NCBI GenBank assembly: GCA_024234055.1
Contig: JACKOW010000004.1
Span: forward strand, 266,939 to 330,938
Direction of reading: 5' to 3'
Source: Rhodanobacteraceae bacterium
GTDB taxonomy: Bacteria > Pseudomonadota > Gammaproteobacteria > Xanthomonadales > SZUA-5
DNA: 64,000 nt
The notes beneath the pieces are model-generated. The model was given only the letters and a program-made list of their open reading frames with translations, was not told the DNA's origin and searched no databases. Position numbers and translations under genes: made by a program. Of the stretch, positions 45,967 through 54,712 are shown in pieces. The stretch's first letter is position 1, and each line of letters begins with the position of its first letter.

Positions 45967-48900
45967 TTGACTTTGCCAGACCCATCATCGGCGGCTGCCC
46001 AAACCTGGAACCCCACCCGGGAGCTGCAGCTGACAGTCCATCGAGGACCTGATCATTATCCGGACTGGGTGGTCAAGGGCGCTGGCGGGCAAGGCCTGTA
46101 CATGCAGAGACTGGGCCTGTCGGCACCTGTTTTCGACACCGGAGAACGGTTGCATCTGCGCTGGACCGATGGTCAGGATCAACTGGTGCTGCAAGTGCTC
46201 GGCACCGTTCGCGACAGCGACGAACAGGGCACTCGCCTGCATCTGGATGACGACTCCGTTGCCGCGGTGCCCCAGATTCAGGCCCTGATCAAGCGCGCCG
46301 AGCAGACCGCCACGGCCGGAGCCCCTGCAGATCTGCAGACGAGTGAAAAGCTCGGCCGTCAACTGGAACTCATCCGCGAACAGATTCGCCTGGGGCTAGG
46401 CCCTCGAATTCGCCGATTGCTGGTGCAAGCCGAGACCGGCCTGGATCAGATTGCCCTGGGAACCATGGTCGAAATCGCCGGAATCCCGGCACGGATGGCG
46501 CTGGAGCAACTGCACGCCGCCCGGAGCGAGGTCGCCAATCAGTTCCTGGGGCTGTTACTGCGCCGCTGGGAGATCGGGGCCGGGGCGCTGCCACCGCGCG
46601 ACCGCAGCATCGCCTCGCTGCAACTGCTGGACGACGATACCACCCAGACTTTCCTCAAGCGCAGTGAATCCGCACGCAAGCTCGAACGCGTCACCCAGAG
46701 TGCTTGGCACCAGCTACGAGGGCTGTTGCAGGCAGTGACGGCCACCTCGGGTCAGTTGGAAGCAGATGCACTGGGCGTGGAATCCATTCTGGACGCCTTG
46801 ACGACAGCAGCGCGTGACGGAGGACTTGAGCCGGGCATGCAACAGTTTCTGCTGCGTCTGGCCGGCCATCCGGAGGTCCTTGATCTCGGCGGCTTTTACC
46901 AGAACCTGCAGCTGCAACTGGAGCGCGCCGGTGTCCGCGCACCGGCAGAGGCGACCGCACCCGGCCGACCCATGCCCCATGGCACCGGCAGCAGCAACCT
47001 TACTCGCAGCCAACCGGGGACGACGAACTCGCCTGCGGCCCCGGCTGCAGCCGCGCAGAGCTTGCCGCTGCGCGCGCCGCGACAGCGGTCGACCATGCCT
47101 GCGCCGACGCCGGCCAGCGCCATATCGACCGCACGAGCCATCTGGTCTCTGGGTCAAAATGCAGCCGGGCCAGATCCGGATTTGCCACCCGCTCCTCCTC
47201 TACCGGATGCGGCATTGCTGGAAGCCTTGCGGGAAATGATCGCCAGAGGCCTGTCGGGAGCCAATGCGATTGATTTCAGCGTTCAGCTCCAGGAGCAGGC
47301 GGCGATGCTCTCCGGGCATGGCGATGCCCGTGCCGACGAGCGGCAGCTGGAAGCGGTAGACCTGATGGCGCGCCTGCAACAGGCGATCGAGCGAGATCCG
47401 CTGCTGCCACAGACCTTTCGCAACTGGTGCCGTCCGCTGCTGGCGCCAATACTGGCCACCCAGCTTCATCCAGACGGGCTCGCCGAGTCCGGCGAGAATC
47501 TGCGCGAGCTGTTCGCGCTGCTCGAATTCGGCAGCGTCCTCTGCACTGAACGCAATGATCCGGCCATCCGCCAGATCGGCGAAAGCATCACCCGATTGCT
47601 GGAACAGCTGCAGCAATCGGAACGACTGACGCCCGAGCAACTCAGGGCTGCCTGCGAACAGTTGGAGACACTGCTGCGACGACATCGCCGGGCTGGCCAC
47701 GCCATAGAAGAACGTGTGGTCGATTCCTGCGTCGGCCAGCAGAAATTGGTGGAGGCCCGACGGCTGGTGCAGCGAGAACTGGCGGTGCGATTCGGCGGGC
47801 GCGAGATTCCCGAAGCGCTTGCCGACGTGATCGAACAACGACTGGCTGCGACGATGTTGCTGACGGTGCTCCGCCATGGCGCCGACAGTGAGGAATGGGA
47901 GTCACTCAGAAAGCGTATCGAGGGGCTGGATCATGCCCTGCGGTTGGCGGCCGAAGGCGCACCTGTCGCGGATGCCGCGCCCCACCTGGCATGGCTGACC
48001 GAGTCTCAGCTGGCCGAAGGCGCCGATGCCTCGGCACTCCCTGGGCAGATGACTGCACTCGCAGATTCATTGCGAGGCGAGGCGGTCCGCTGGGTTCCCT
48101 ACCACAGTCCGGTGATGGGCAATCTGACAGACGGCAGTCCTTCAGCCGCGGCAGATGCAGAGCAAGGTGCGACGCACAAGCAACTGGCTGGCCTGCAATC
48201 GGGAGACTGGCTGGCCTTCGGTGCCGACCCAAGCAACGCCCGATTGCTCAAGCTGGCGTGGATGGCACCGGACCGCAGCCGCTTCGTTTTCGTCAACCAA
48301 CTGGGACACCGCGCCGAAGATCTGCGCCATGACGAGTTGGCTAACGCCCTGCGTGGCGGTCGCGCCCGAGTGGTCGATCAGGGCGATGCCAGCGTCATCG
48401 AGCGCGCCTGGCGCAGCATGATGGAGGAAATGCACAACCAGCTTGCAGAGCAGTCGACTCATGACGCGCTGACCGGCCTGTTGAACCGCAAGGAGCTGGA
48501 TCGTCGCCTGATCGCCTGGACCACAGCCCCGGAGCGACCGCCACTGACCATCCTCTGGCTGGGCGTGGACCATTTGCGCGTGATCAATCAGTCGCACGGC
48601 ATGGCCGCCGGAGACCTGGCACTGCGCGCGGTCGCCGATACCCTGCAACGCTATTCCGATCGCGCCCTATCCGGACAGAGCTACTGCGCCCGTATCGCCG
48701 GCGACGAGTTTGCAGTCGTTCTCGAGGGTGTGGGGCCAACGGCATCCAGACGCAACGCTCAGGCGCTGCTCGATCAGTTGAATGCGCTCGACCTCAGCCT
48801 GGAAGGCACCAGCATCCGCATGACTGTCAGCATGGGTCTGGTCGTGGCCGAGGACAGCTGCACCTCGCCCGAACGCCTACTCGCCGATGCCGAACGCGCC

Positions 48901-49731
48901 TGCAGGGCGGCGAAGGACTCTGGCCGCGGCCGTCTCTATCTGCATCAGGCCGACGACACCCTCCTCAGCCAGATGCGCGAGAGTCTGGACTGGGTTGGAA
49001 GGGTCGAAAGCTCGCTGAAAACCCAGTCGCTGATGCTCTACGGCCAGCGGGCCGTTTCACTCAGCGAACGCGCCAAGGCCGATCCGGATTACCTCGAAAT
49101 CCTGCTGCGCATGCGCACCGAGAATGGCGTCGCCCTGCCCGGAGATTTCATCGTTGCCGCCGAGCGCTACGGCCAGATCATGACCCTGGACCGCTTTGTG
49201 CTGCAGGAACTCACCCGCAGCCTGCGCGATGCCAAGGGTCGACAAGGCTTTCGCATCGCCTTCAACGTCTCCGCTCGCAATATCGTGGACCCCGATTTCA
49301 TCGACGAGATTCTGGAAACGCTGCAACAGCAACCGATGCCCATGTCGCAGCTGTGCATAGAACTGACCGAGACCGCTGCGATCGCGCAACTGGCCGAAGC
49401 CACCGTGGGCATGCAGCGACTGGCCGACAGCGGGCTGTCCATGGTTCTGGACGATTTCGGTTCTGGCTGGTCGTCGTATCAGTATCTGCGGCGCCTGCCC
49501 TTTGACGTGGTCAAGGTCGACGGCGCCTTCATCAAGGACATCGCCCATTCGGCCGAGGATCGGGCCATGGCCCGCTCGATCAATGAAATCGCCCATCTGC
49601 TCGGCAAGCGTACGGTGGCCGAGCACGTGGAAGACGCCGAAACCCTGGAACACGTGCGCGAAATCGGCTTTGACTATGCCCAGGGCTTCTTCGTGGGCCG
49701 ACCAGCGCCACTGAGTGAGTTTCTGGACTAG
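45967..49731 (+). CDS. DUF1631-GGDEF-EAL signalling protein
   Basis: The frame starts with TTG at 45967 (GAGAAG upstream); the start is not certain. A PilZ-like N-terminus (about 15-110) is followed by a long helical DUF1631 region that ends in LKLAWMAPDRSRFVFVNQLG at about 760-780. A GGDEF domain follows with AGDEF at 911-915 in place of GGDEF. An EAL domain has EIL at 1044-1046 in place of EAL but keeps FNVSARN, ELTETA, DDFGSG (from about 1162), KVDGAF and AEHVED. The cyclase is probably inactive or weak while phosphodiesterase residues are mostly kept. It is likely a cyclic-di-GMP regulator; 1,254 residues. Confidence 0.88.
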   Translation: MTLPDPSSAAAQTWNPTRELQLTVHRGPDHYPDWVVKGAGGQGLYMQRLGLSAPVFDTGERLHLRWTDGQDQLVLQVLGTVRDSDEQGTRLHLDDDSVAAVPQIQALIKRAEQTATAGAPADLQTSEKLGRQLELIREQIRLGLGPRIRRLLVQAETGLDQIALGTMVEIAGIPARMALEQLHAARSEVANQFLGLLLRRWEIGAGALPPRDRSIASLQLLDDDTTQTFLKRSESARKLERVTQSAWHQLRGLLQAVTATSGQLEADALGVESILDALTTAARDGGLEPGMQQFLLRLAGHPEVLDLGGFYQNLQLQLERAGVRAPAEATAPGRPMPHGTGSSNLTRSQPGTTNSPAAPAAAAQSLPLRAPRQRSTMPAPTPASAISTARAIWSLGQNAAGPDPDLPPAPPLPDAALLEALREMIARGLSGANAIDFSVQLQEQAAMLSGHGDARADERQLEAVDLMARLQQAIERDPLLPQTFRNWCRPLLAPILATQLHPDGLAESGENLRELFALLEFGSVLCTERNDPAIRQIGESITRLLEQLQQSERLTPEQLRAACEQLETLLRRHRRAGHAIEERVVDSCVGQQKLVEARRLVQRELAVRFGGREIPEALADVIEQRLAATMLLTVLRHGADSEEWESLRKRIEGLDHALRLAAEGAPVADAAPHLAWLTESQLAEGADASALPGQMTALADSLRGEAVRWVPYHSPVMGNLTDGSPSAAADAEQGATHKQLAGLQSGDWLAFGADPSNARLLKLAWMAPDRSRFVFVNQLGHRAEDLRHDELANALRGGRARVVDQGDASVIERAWRSMMEEMHNQLAEQSTHDALTGLLNRKELDRRLIAWTTAPERPPLTILWLGVDHLRVINQSHGMAAGDLALRAVADTLQRYSDRALSGQSYCARIAGDEFAVVLEGVGPTASRRNAQALLDQLNALDLSLEGTSIRMTVSMGLVVAEDSCTSPERLLADAERACRAAKDSGRGRLYLHQADDTLLSQMRESLDWVGRVESSLKTQSLMLYGQRAVSLSERAKADPDYLEILLRMRTENGVALPGDFIVAAERYGQIMTLDRFVLQELTRSLRDAKGRQGFRIAFNVSARNIVDPDFIDEILETLQQQPMPMSQLCIELTETAAIAQLAEATVGMQRLADSGLSMVLDDFGSGWSSYQYLRRLPFDVVKVDGAFIKDIAHSAEDRAMARSINEIAHLLGKRTVAEHVEDAETLEHVREIGFDYAQGFFVGRPAPLSEFLD

Positions 49732-49872
49732 GCACGGGGCACGGGGCACGGGGCACGAGGGCACGGGGCACGAGGGCACGGGGCACGGGGCACAGGGCAC
49801 AGGGCACAGGGTACAGGGCACAGGGCACAGGGCACAGGGCACAGGGCACAGGGCACAGGGCACAGGGCACAG
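49732..49872. repeat. GGGCACA/GGGCACG minisatellite
   Basis: About 20 copies of a 7-bp unit, GGGCACG on the left and GGGCACA on the right with some 8-bp GAGGGCAC units, start immediately after the GGDEF-EAL stop codon. The unit is repeated without spacers, so it is not a CRISPR. Related tracts lie at 50075-50190, 53692-53890 and 57632-57672. Confidence 0.9.
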
Positions 49873-49893
49873 GAAAAGGCTAAGGGCTTCGGG

Positions 49894-49972
49894 CTCTTGT
49901 GGGTCCAGACTTGTCTGGACGCTTCTGCAGCCATGCACCAAGAGCGTCCAGACAAGTCTGGACCCACAAGAG
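49894..49972. repeat. Perfect 30-bp inverted repeat upstream of mfd
   Basis: Bases 49894-49923 and 49943-49972 are exact reverse complements with a 19-bp loop. The arms carry GTGGGTCCAGACTTGTCTGG. It has the form of a small MITE or REP element and could act as a terminator for the gene to its left. Confidence 0.85.
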
Positions 49973-49981
49973 CGAGGGAAC

Positions 49982-50068
49982 GGCGTCATTGCGAGGAGCG
50001 CAGCGACGAAGCAATCCAGGGTAGCGCCGCACGTCCCTGGATTGCTTCGCTACGCTCGCAATGACGCC
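49982..50068. repeat. Uninterrupted copy of the TCATTGCGAG palindrome
   Basis: GGCGTCATTGCGAG and CTCGCAATGACGCC bound an 87-bp palindrome with GAAGCAATCCAGG/CCTGGATTGCTTC inner arms. The same palindrome is interrupted by a 133-bp insert at 28353 and 60919. Confidence 0.85.
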
Positions 50069-50074
50069 GGCTTT

Positions 50075-50190
50075 TCGCGCCCTCTTGCCCTCTTGCCCTC
50101 GCGCCTTTCTGCCTTTCTGCCTTTCAACCCTTCTGCCCCGACGCCTCCGTGCGCCCCGTGCCCCGTGCCCCCTGCCCCGTGCCTGCTATC
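50075..50190. repeat. C-rich minisatellite tract before mfd
   Basis: CCCTCTTG, CTTTCTGC and GTGCCCC units repeat on this strand, the complement of the GGGCAC family seen at 49732. The tract ends just before the mfd start region. Confidence 0.7.
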
Positions 50191-50224
50191 CTCGCGCGCC
50201 CTGATGTCTTTGCCGCCGCTGTCG

Positions 50225-53200
50225 ATGTCGAACCTGCTGTCTCTGCCCCTGCCACGCGCGCCGATGCTGTGGAAACGCTGGCGCCCGCTGCATGGCGCCG
50301 CGCATGCGCTGGCCCTGACCGAAACCGCACGCGTTTCCGGACGGGTGATCGTGGCCGCCACTCGCGACTCCGCCAGCGCCCATGCGCTGGAAGCGGATCT
50401 GGCGGCGCTGATCGAGCCCGGCGTGCCGGTCTTGCATTTCCCGGATTGGGAAACCCTGCCCTACGATCTGTTCGCGCCGCACCCCGACATCGTTTCCCAG
50501 CGCATCGCCACGCTGTATCGGCTGCCCAGCGTCACTCGCGGCGTGCTGGTGGTGCCCATTTCGACACTGATGCAGCGCTTGCCACCAACGCGCTACATCG
50601 GCGATCGGGTGCTGATGTTGAAACAGGGCGATCGGCTGGATCTGGAGCGCGAGGCGGCCCGTCTGGAACAGGCCGGCTATCGCCGCGTGGGACAGGTCAT
50701 CGAGCCGGGCGACTTTGCCATTCGCGGCAGCCTGCTCGATCTGTATCCAGCGGGCTCGGCCGTGCCCTATCGCATCGAGTTGCTCGATGACGAAATCGAC
50801 ACCCTGCGCGCCTTCGATCCGGAAACCCAGCGCTCGGCGGGAGCTGTCGATCGCATCCAGTTGCTGCCCGCGCGCGAGTTCCCCTTCGACGAGCCCGATC
50901 AGAGGCGCGTGCGCGAAGCGATTCGCGAGCGTTTCGACCTGGATGTGCGGCGCTCGGCGCTGTATCAGGATCTGAAGAACGGCAGCGCGCCCTCGGGCAT
51001 CGAGTACTACCTGCCGCTGTTTTTCGAGCAGACCGCGACGCTGTTCGACTATCTGCCCCAAGACAGCCTGCTGGTGCTGGAAGACAGCGCACTGGCCGCC
51101 GCCGATCAGTTCTTCGCCGCCACCGGCGAGCGCTACCAGCAACGCCGGCACGATCTGGAACGGCCGATCCTGCCGCCGGGCGAACTCTATCTTCCGCCCG
51201 ACGAGCTGCGCGAACGCCTCAACCAACGCGAGCGCGTGCTGATCGGCGGCTTCGAGAACGCCGCCGATACCGGCTCGCAGCCAGCGCCCAGCCTGCCGGT
51301 GTTGCGCAAGGGTGAGGAGCCGGCCAGTGAACTCAAGGCCTTCCTGCAAGCCTACAGCGGCCGGGTGCTGCTGGCCGCTGATTCGCCCGGCCGCCGTGAA
51401 GCACTGATCGATCTGCTCTCGGCCAGTGATCTGCGACCGCAGACGCTCGATAGCTGGGAAGCCTTCCGCGCCGGTGACAGTCGCTGGGCCATCGCAGTCG
51501 CCAACCTGTCCGACGGCTTCGCGCTCAGCGATCCGGCACTGACGGTTCTGACCGAACGTCAGCTGTACGGCGAACGGGCGCGCCAGGAGCGTCGCCGCCG
51601 CAAATCCGAGCGCGATCCGGAATCGATCATCCGCGATCTGAGCGAACTTACCGAGGGTGCGCCGGTGGTGCACCACGATCACGGTGTCGGCCGCTATGTG
51701 GGACTGATCACGCTGGATGTGGGCGGGCTGCCGGGCGAATTCGTCACCATCGAATACGCCGGCGGCGACAAGCTCTATGTGCCGGTCTCGGGACTGGATC
51801 TGATCAGTCGCTACACCGGCGGCGCCCCCGAACATGCGCCGCTGCATTCGCTGGGCAGCGATGCCTGGGACAAGGCCAAGAAACGCGCCGCCGAAAAGGT
51901 GCGCGATGTGGCCGCCGAACTGCTGGAACTCTACGCCAAGCGCCGCGCCCGCAAGGGCGAGGCCATGGTCATCGAACGCGGGCTTTACGAGCAGTTCGCG
52001 GCCGGCTTTCCCTTCGAGGAAACGCCGGATCAGGCCGCCGCCATCGAGGCGGTACTGGCTGATCTGGTCAGGCCGCAGCCCATGGATCGGGTGGTCTGCG
52101 GCGACGTCGGCTTTGGCAAGACCGAGGTGGCGCTGCGCGCAGCTTTTGTCGCCGCCCAGGCCGGCCGTCAGGTTGCCGTGCTGGTACCAACCACGCTGCT
52201 GGCCGAACAGCACTATCGCAATTTTGCCGATCGCTTCGCCGACTGGCCGATCCGGGTGGAAGTGCTGTCGCGCTTCAAGAGCGCCAAGGAAATCAAGCAG
52301 GCCTTGAATGAGCTGGCCGAGGGCAAGGTCGACGTCATGGTCGGCACCCATCGATTGATTCAGGATGATGTGAAGTTCAAGCAGCTCGGTCTGGTCATCG
52401 TCGATGAGGAACAGCGCTTCGGCGTCCGTCAGAAGGAGCAACTGAAGAAGTTGCGGGCCGAGGTCGATCTGCTGACGCTCACTGCCACCCCGATTCCGCG
52501 CACGCTGAACATGGCGCTGACCGGGCTACGCGATCTCAGCATCATTGCCACGCCGCCACAGCATCGGCTGGCGGTGAAGACCTTCATCGCCCAGTGGGAT
52601 CCGCAACTGCTGCGCGAGGCTTTCGAGCGCGAGCTCGGTCGCGGCGGCCAGGTGTATTTCCTGCACAACGAAGTCGAGAGCATCGAGAAGACCGCGCGCG
52701 AGGTCGAGGCACTGATCCCGCAGGCGCGCATCCGCGTCGCCCATGGACAGATGCCCGAGCGCGAGCTGGAACAGGCCATGCTCGATTTCTACCGGCAGCG
52801 TTTCAATGTGCTGGTATGCACCACGATCATCGAGAGCGGCATCGACGTTCCCACCGCCAATACCATCATCATCAATCGTGCCGACCGTTTCGGCCTGTCG
52901 CAGTTGCACCAGTTGCGCGGTCGAGTCGGGCGCTCACACCACCGCGCCTTTGCCTATCTGGTGGTGCCGCACAAGAAATCGATCACCGGCGACGCCCAGA
53001 AGCGCCTGGATGCGATCGCCTCGCTGGAGGAGCTGGGCGCCGGCTTTACCCTGTCCACCCACGATCTGGAGATCCGCGGCGCCGGCGAATTGCTGGGCGA
53101 GGGCCAGTCAGGAGAGATCGAGGCGGTGGGTTTCACGCTGTACACCGAAATGCTGGAACGCGCTGTCCGCGCGGTCAGGGAAGGTCGGATTCCGGATGAT

Positions 53201-53662
53201 CCAGACGCCGCCATCGACCGCGGCGTGGAGATCCAGCTGGGCATCTCGGCGCTGATTCCGGACGACTATCTACCCGATGTGCACGCGCGACTGGTGCTGT
53301 ACAAGCGCATCAGCAGTGCCCGTGACGAGGCCGATCTCGACGAACTGCAGGTGGAAATGATCGATCGCTTCGGCATGTTGCCCGAGCCGGCGCGCCACCT
53401 GTTCATCATCACCAAACTGAAGCAGCGCGCCCAGGCGCTGGGCATCCGCAAGCTGGAACTCGGCCCCAATGGTGGTCGCGTGCTGTTTGCCGCCAAGACC
53501 CGGGTCGATCCGACCAATCTGATCCGTCTGGTGCAACGCGAGCCCAAGCGGTACGCCTTTGAGGGCCAGGACAAGTTAAAGTTGAAGCGGGCGATGGATA
53601 CTGGCGCGGAGCGACTGAAAATCGCACATGAGCTGATCGGCATGCTGGGAGGACAGGGATGA
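50225..53662 (+). CDS. mfd: Transcription-repair coupling factor Mfd
   Basis: From the ATG at 50225 the protein has 1,145 residues, close to the usual Mfd length; an ATG at 50204 adds seven residues. The UvrB-homology N-terminus (LHFPDWETLPYDLFAPHPDI) is followed by the RNA-polymerase-interaction domain (APVVHHDHGVGRYVGLITLD). The RecG-like translocase has GDVGFGKT at about 626-633, VDEEQRFGV, LTATPIPRTLNMAL and QLRGRVGRS. It removes stalled RNA polymerase and recruits UvrA to lesions. The open frame extends far upstream through minisatellite sequence but that part is not credible. Its stop overlaps the next gene (ATGA). Confidence 0.97.
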   Translation: MSNLLSLPLPRAPMLWKRWRPLHGAAHALALTETARVSGRVIVAATRDSASAHALEADLAALIEPGVPVLHFPDWETLPYDLFAPHPDIVSQRIATLYRLPSVTRGVLVVPISTLMQRLPPTRYIGDRVLMLKQGDRLDLEREAARLEQAGYRRVGQVIEPGDFAIRGSLLDLYPAGSAVPYRIELLDDEIDTLRAFDPETQRSAGAVDRIQLLPAREFPFDEPDQRRVREAIRERFDLDVRRSALYQDLKNGSAPSGIEYYLPLFFEQTATLFDYLPQDSLLVLEDSALAAADQFFAATGERYQQRRHDLERPILPPGELYLPPDELRERLNQRERVLIGGFENAADTGSQPAPSLPVLRKGEEPASELKAFLQAYSGRVLLAADSPGRREALIDLLSASDLRPQTLDSWEAFRAGDSRWAIAVANLSDGFALSDPALTVLTERQLYGERARQERRRRKSERDPESIIRDLSELTEGAPVVHHDHGVGRYVGLITLDVGGLPGEFVTIEYAGGDKLYVPVSGLDLISRYTGGAPEHAPLHSLGSDAWDKAKKRAAEKVRDVAAELLELYAKRRARKGEAMVIERGLYEQFAAGFPFEETPDQAAAIEAVLADLVRPQPMDRVVCGDVGFGKTEVALRAAFVAAQAGRQVAVLVPTTLLAEQHYRNFADRFADWPIRVEVLSRFKSAKEIKQALNELAEGKVDVMVGTHRLIQDDVKFKQLGLVIVDEEQRFGVRQKEQLKKLRAEVDLLTLTATPIPRTLNMALTGLRDLSIIATPPQHRLAVKTFIAQWDPQLLREAFERELGRGGQVYFLHNEVESIEKTAREVEALIPQARIRVAHGQMPERELEQAMLDFYRQRFNVLVCTTIIESGIDVPTANTIIINRADRFGLSQLHQLRGRVGRSHHRAFAYLVVPHKKSITGDAQKRLDAIASLEELGAGFTLSTHDLEIRGAGELLGEGQSGEIEAVGFTLYTEMLERAVRAVREGRIPDDPDAAIDRGVEIQLGISALIPDDYLPDVHARLVLYKRISSARDEADLDELQVEMIDRFGMLPEPARHLFIITKLKQRAQALGIRKLELGPNGGRVLFAAKTRVDPTNLIRLVQREPKRYAFEGQDKLKLKRAMDTGAERLKIAHELIGMLGGQG

Positions 53663-54501
53663 ACGGATGTTATGACGAGGGCACGAGCGTGCGAGGGTGC
53701 GGCCACGAGGGCACGAGGGCGCGAGGGCACGGCCACGAGGGCGCGAGGGCACGAGGGCACGAGGGCACGCAAGAGCGTCGGCGCGAAGGCCATTCGGGAT
53801 TTGCCCGTCTGAAAGCGATCCTCGCCAATCTAGCCCGCTTTTTCGTGCCCTCGTCCAAGCCCTCGCGCCCTCTTGCCCTCGTGCCCTCGTTGCTCCTTCT
53901 CGTACTGGCGCTGTTCGCCGCCGGCAGTGCCTGCGCCCAATCCAATCGCATTCAGATCGAAGTGCTGGCGTTCGCCTACAACAACCCCGACAGCGGGTCG
54001 GCGCTGAGTCCGGCCGATCCCGATCCGGTCTACAGTGGCATGCTGCTGGGTGAAGGTGGAGCGGTGTATTCGGCCCTGCCGCGCGAAGCACTCAAGCTCG
54101 GCGGAGCCTATGACGCCCTGGCCCGAAATGCGCGCACCCGCGCGCTGCTGCACGTGGGCTGGCAGCAGGATGCCGGCAGCACCCGGCCTGTGCGCCTGCG
54201 CGGCCGCGCGGAGGTGCGTAGCAGCGATCCCGAACGTGGTGTTCTGGCCACGGCCAATCCGGAACTGGATGGCGATCTCAGGCTGCGATTCGGGCGCGGT
54301 GTCGAAGTCCATGTGGATGCCTTGCTGCGGGTGGAGTCGCGCAAGGGCGGCCGCGCCACCGGAGAGCAGCGTTTCCGCCTGAACAGCAAACGCATTGTCA
54401 ATTACGGCGAACTGCATTACATCGATCATCCGGCACTCGGCATCATCGTGCGGGTCGATCGGGTGGAAGATGCCGCCGCGGATGCCACAGGCTCGCAATG
54501 A
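53659..54501 (+). CDS. csiV: CsiV-family exported protein with a repeat-derived N-terminus
   Basis: The ATG at 53659 overlaps the mfd stop. Residues 1-60 are encoded by minisatellite units and read HEGTRARGHEGARARG. A hydrophobic signal (ALVPSLLLLVLALFAAGSACA) follows at about 73-93. The mature part has IQIEVLAFAYNNPDSGSALS and ends with VNYGELHYIDHPALGIIVRV, the pattern of CsiV-type envelope proteins that commonly follow mfd in gammaproteobacteria. A GTG at 53846 or 53881 may be the true start, since a 70-residue leader before a signal peptide is odd. Confidence is higher for the family than for the start. Confidence 0.75.
   Translation: MNGCYDEGTSVRGCGHEGTRARGHGHEGARARGHEGTQERRREGHSGFARLKAILANLARFFVPSSKPSRPLALVPSLLLLVLALFAAGSACAQSNRIQIEVLAFAYNNPDSGSALSPADPDPVYSGMLLGEGGAVYSALPREALKLGGAYDALARNARTRALLHVGWQQDAGSTRPVRLRGRAEVRSSDPERGVLATANPELDGDLRLRFGRGVEVHVDALLRVESRKGGRATGEQRFRLNSKRIVNYGELHYIDHPALGIIVRVDRVEDAAADATGSQ
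53692..53895. repeat. GAGGGCAC minisatellite within the csiV N-terminus
   Basis: GAGGGCAC/GAGGGCGC 8-bp units run from 53707 to 53772, and complementary GTGCCCTC/GCGCCCTC units recur from 53846 to 53890. The two tracts are inverted relative to each other and flank about 70 bp. They lie inside an open frame, so changes in copy number would alter or break the reading frame. Confidence 0.85.
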
Positions 54502-54712
54502 GGGGGATAATGAGCACTCCGTGCGCACTTGCCCCGTTCGCTGCACGCAAGGGCAAGGAACCCACCCACTGCCGGTGCCGCTGATGATCCCGCGTCTCTC
54601 ATTTGCCCGCTCCCCGCAGGTTCAGCACCGGGCCGAGCTGTCATCCCATCACGCAGGCCCGTTCCGCTGAAACGCAACGCCCCTCGCCCATCTGGATATC
54701 GCTAGTCAAACC

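Noticed and set aside
49732..49872. CRISPR or coding repeat at the GGGCAC tract
   Set aside because: It is a 7-8 bp tandem minisatellite without spacers, located between genes.
49715..50203. N-terminal extension of Mfd through the minisatellite
   Set aside because: The extension encodes repeat-derived sequence overlapping the previous gene's stop, and Mfd has its normal length from 50225.
50186..52441. Open frame of about 750 codons on the minus strand opposite mfd
   Set aside because: Shadow of mfd with biased composition and no recognisable domain.
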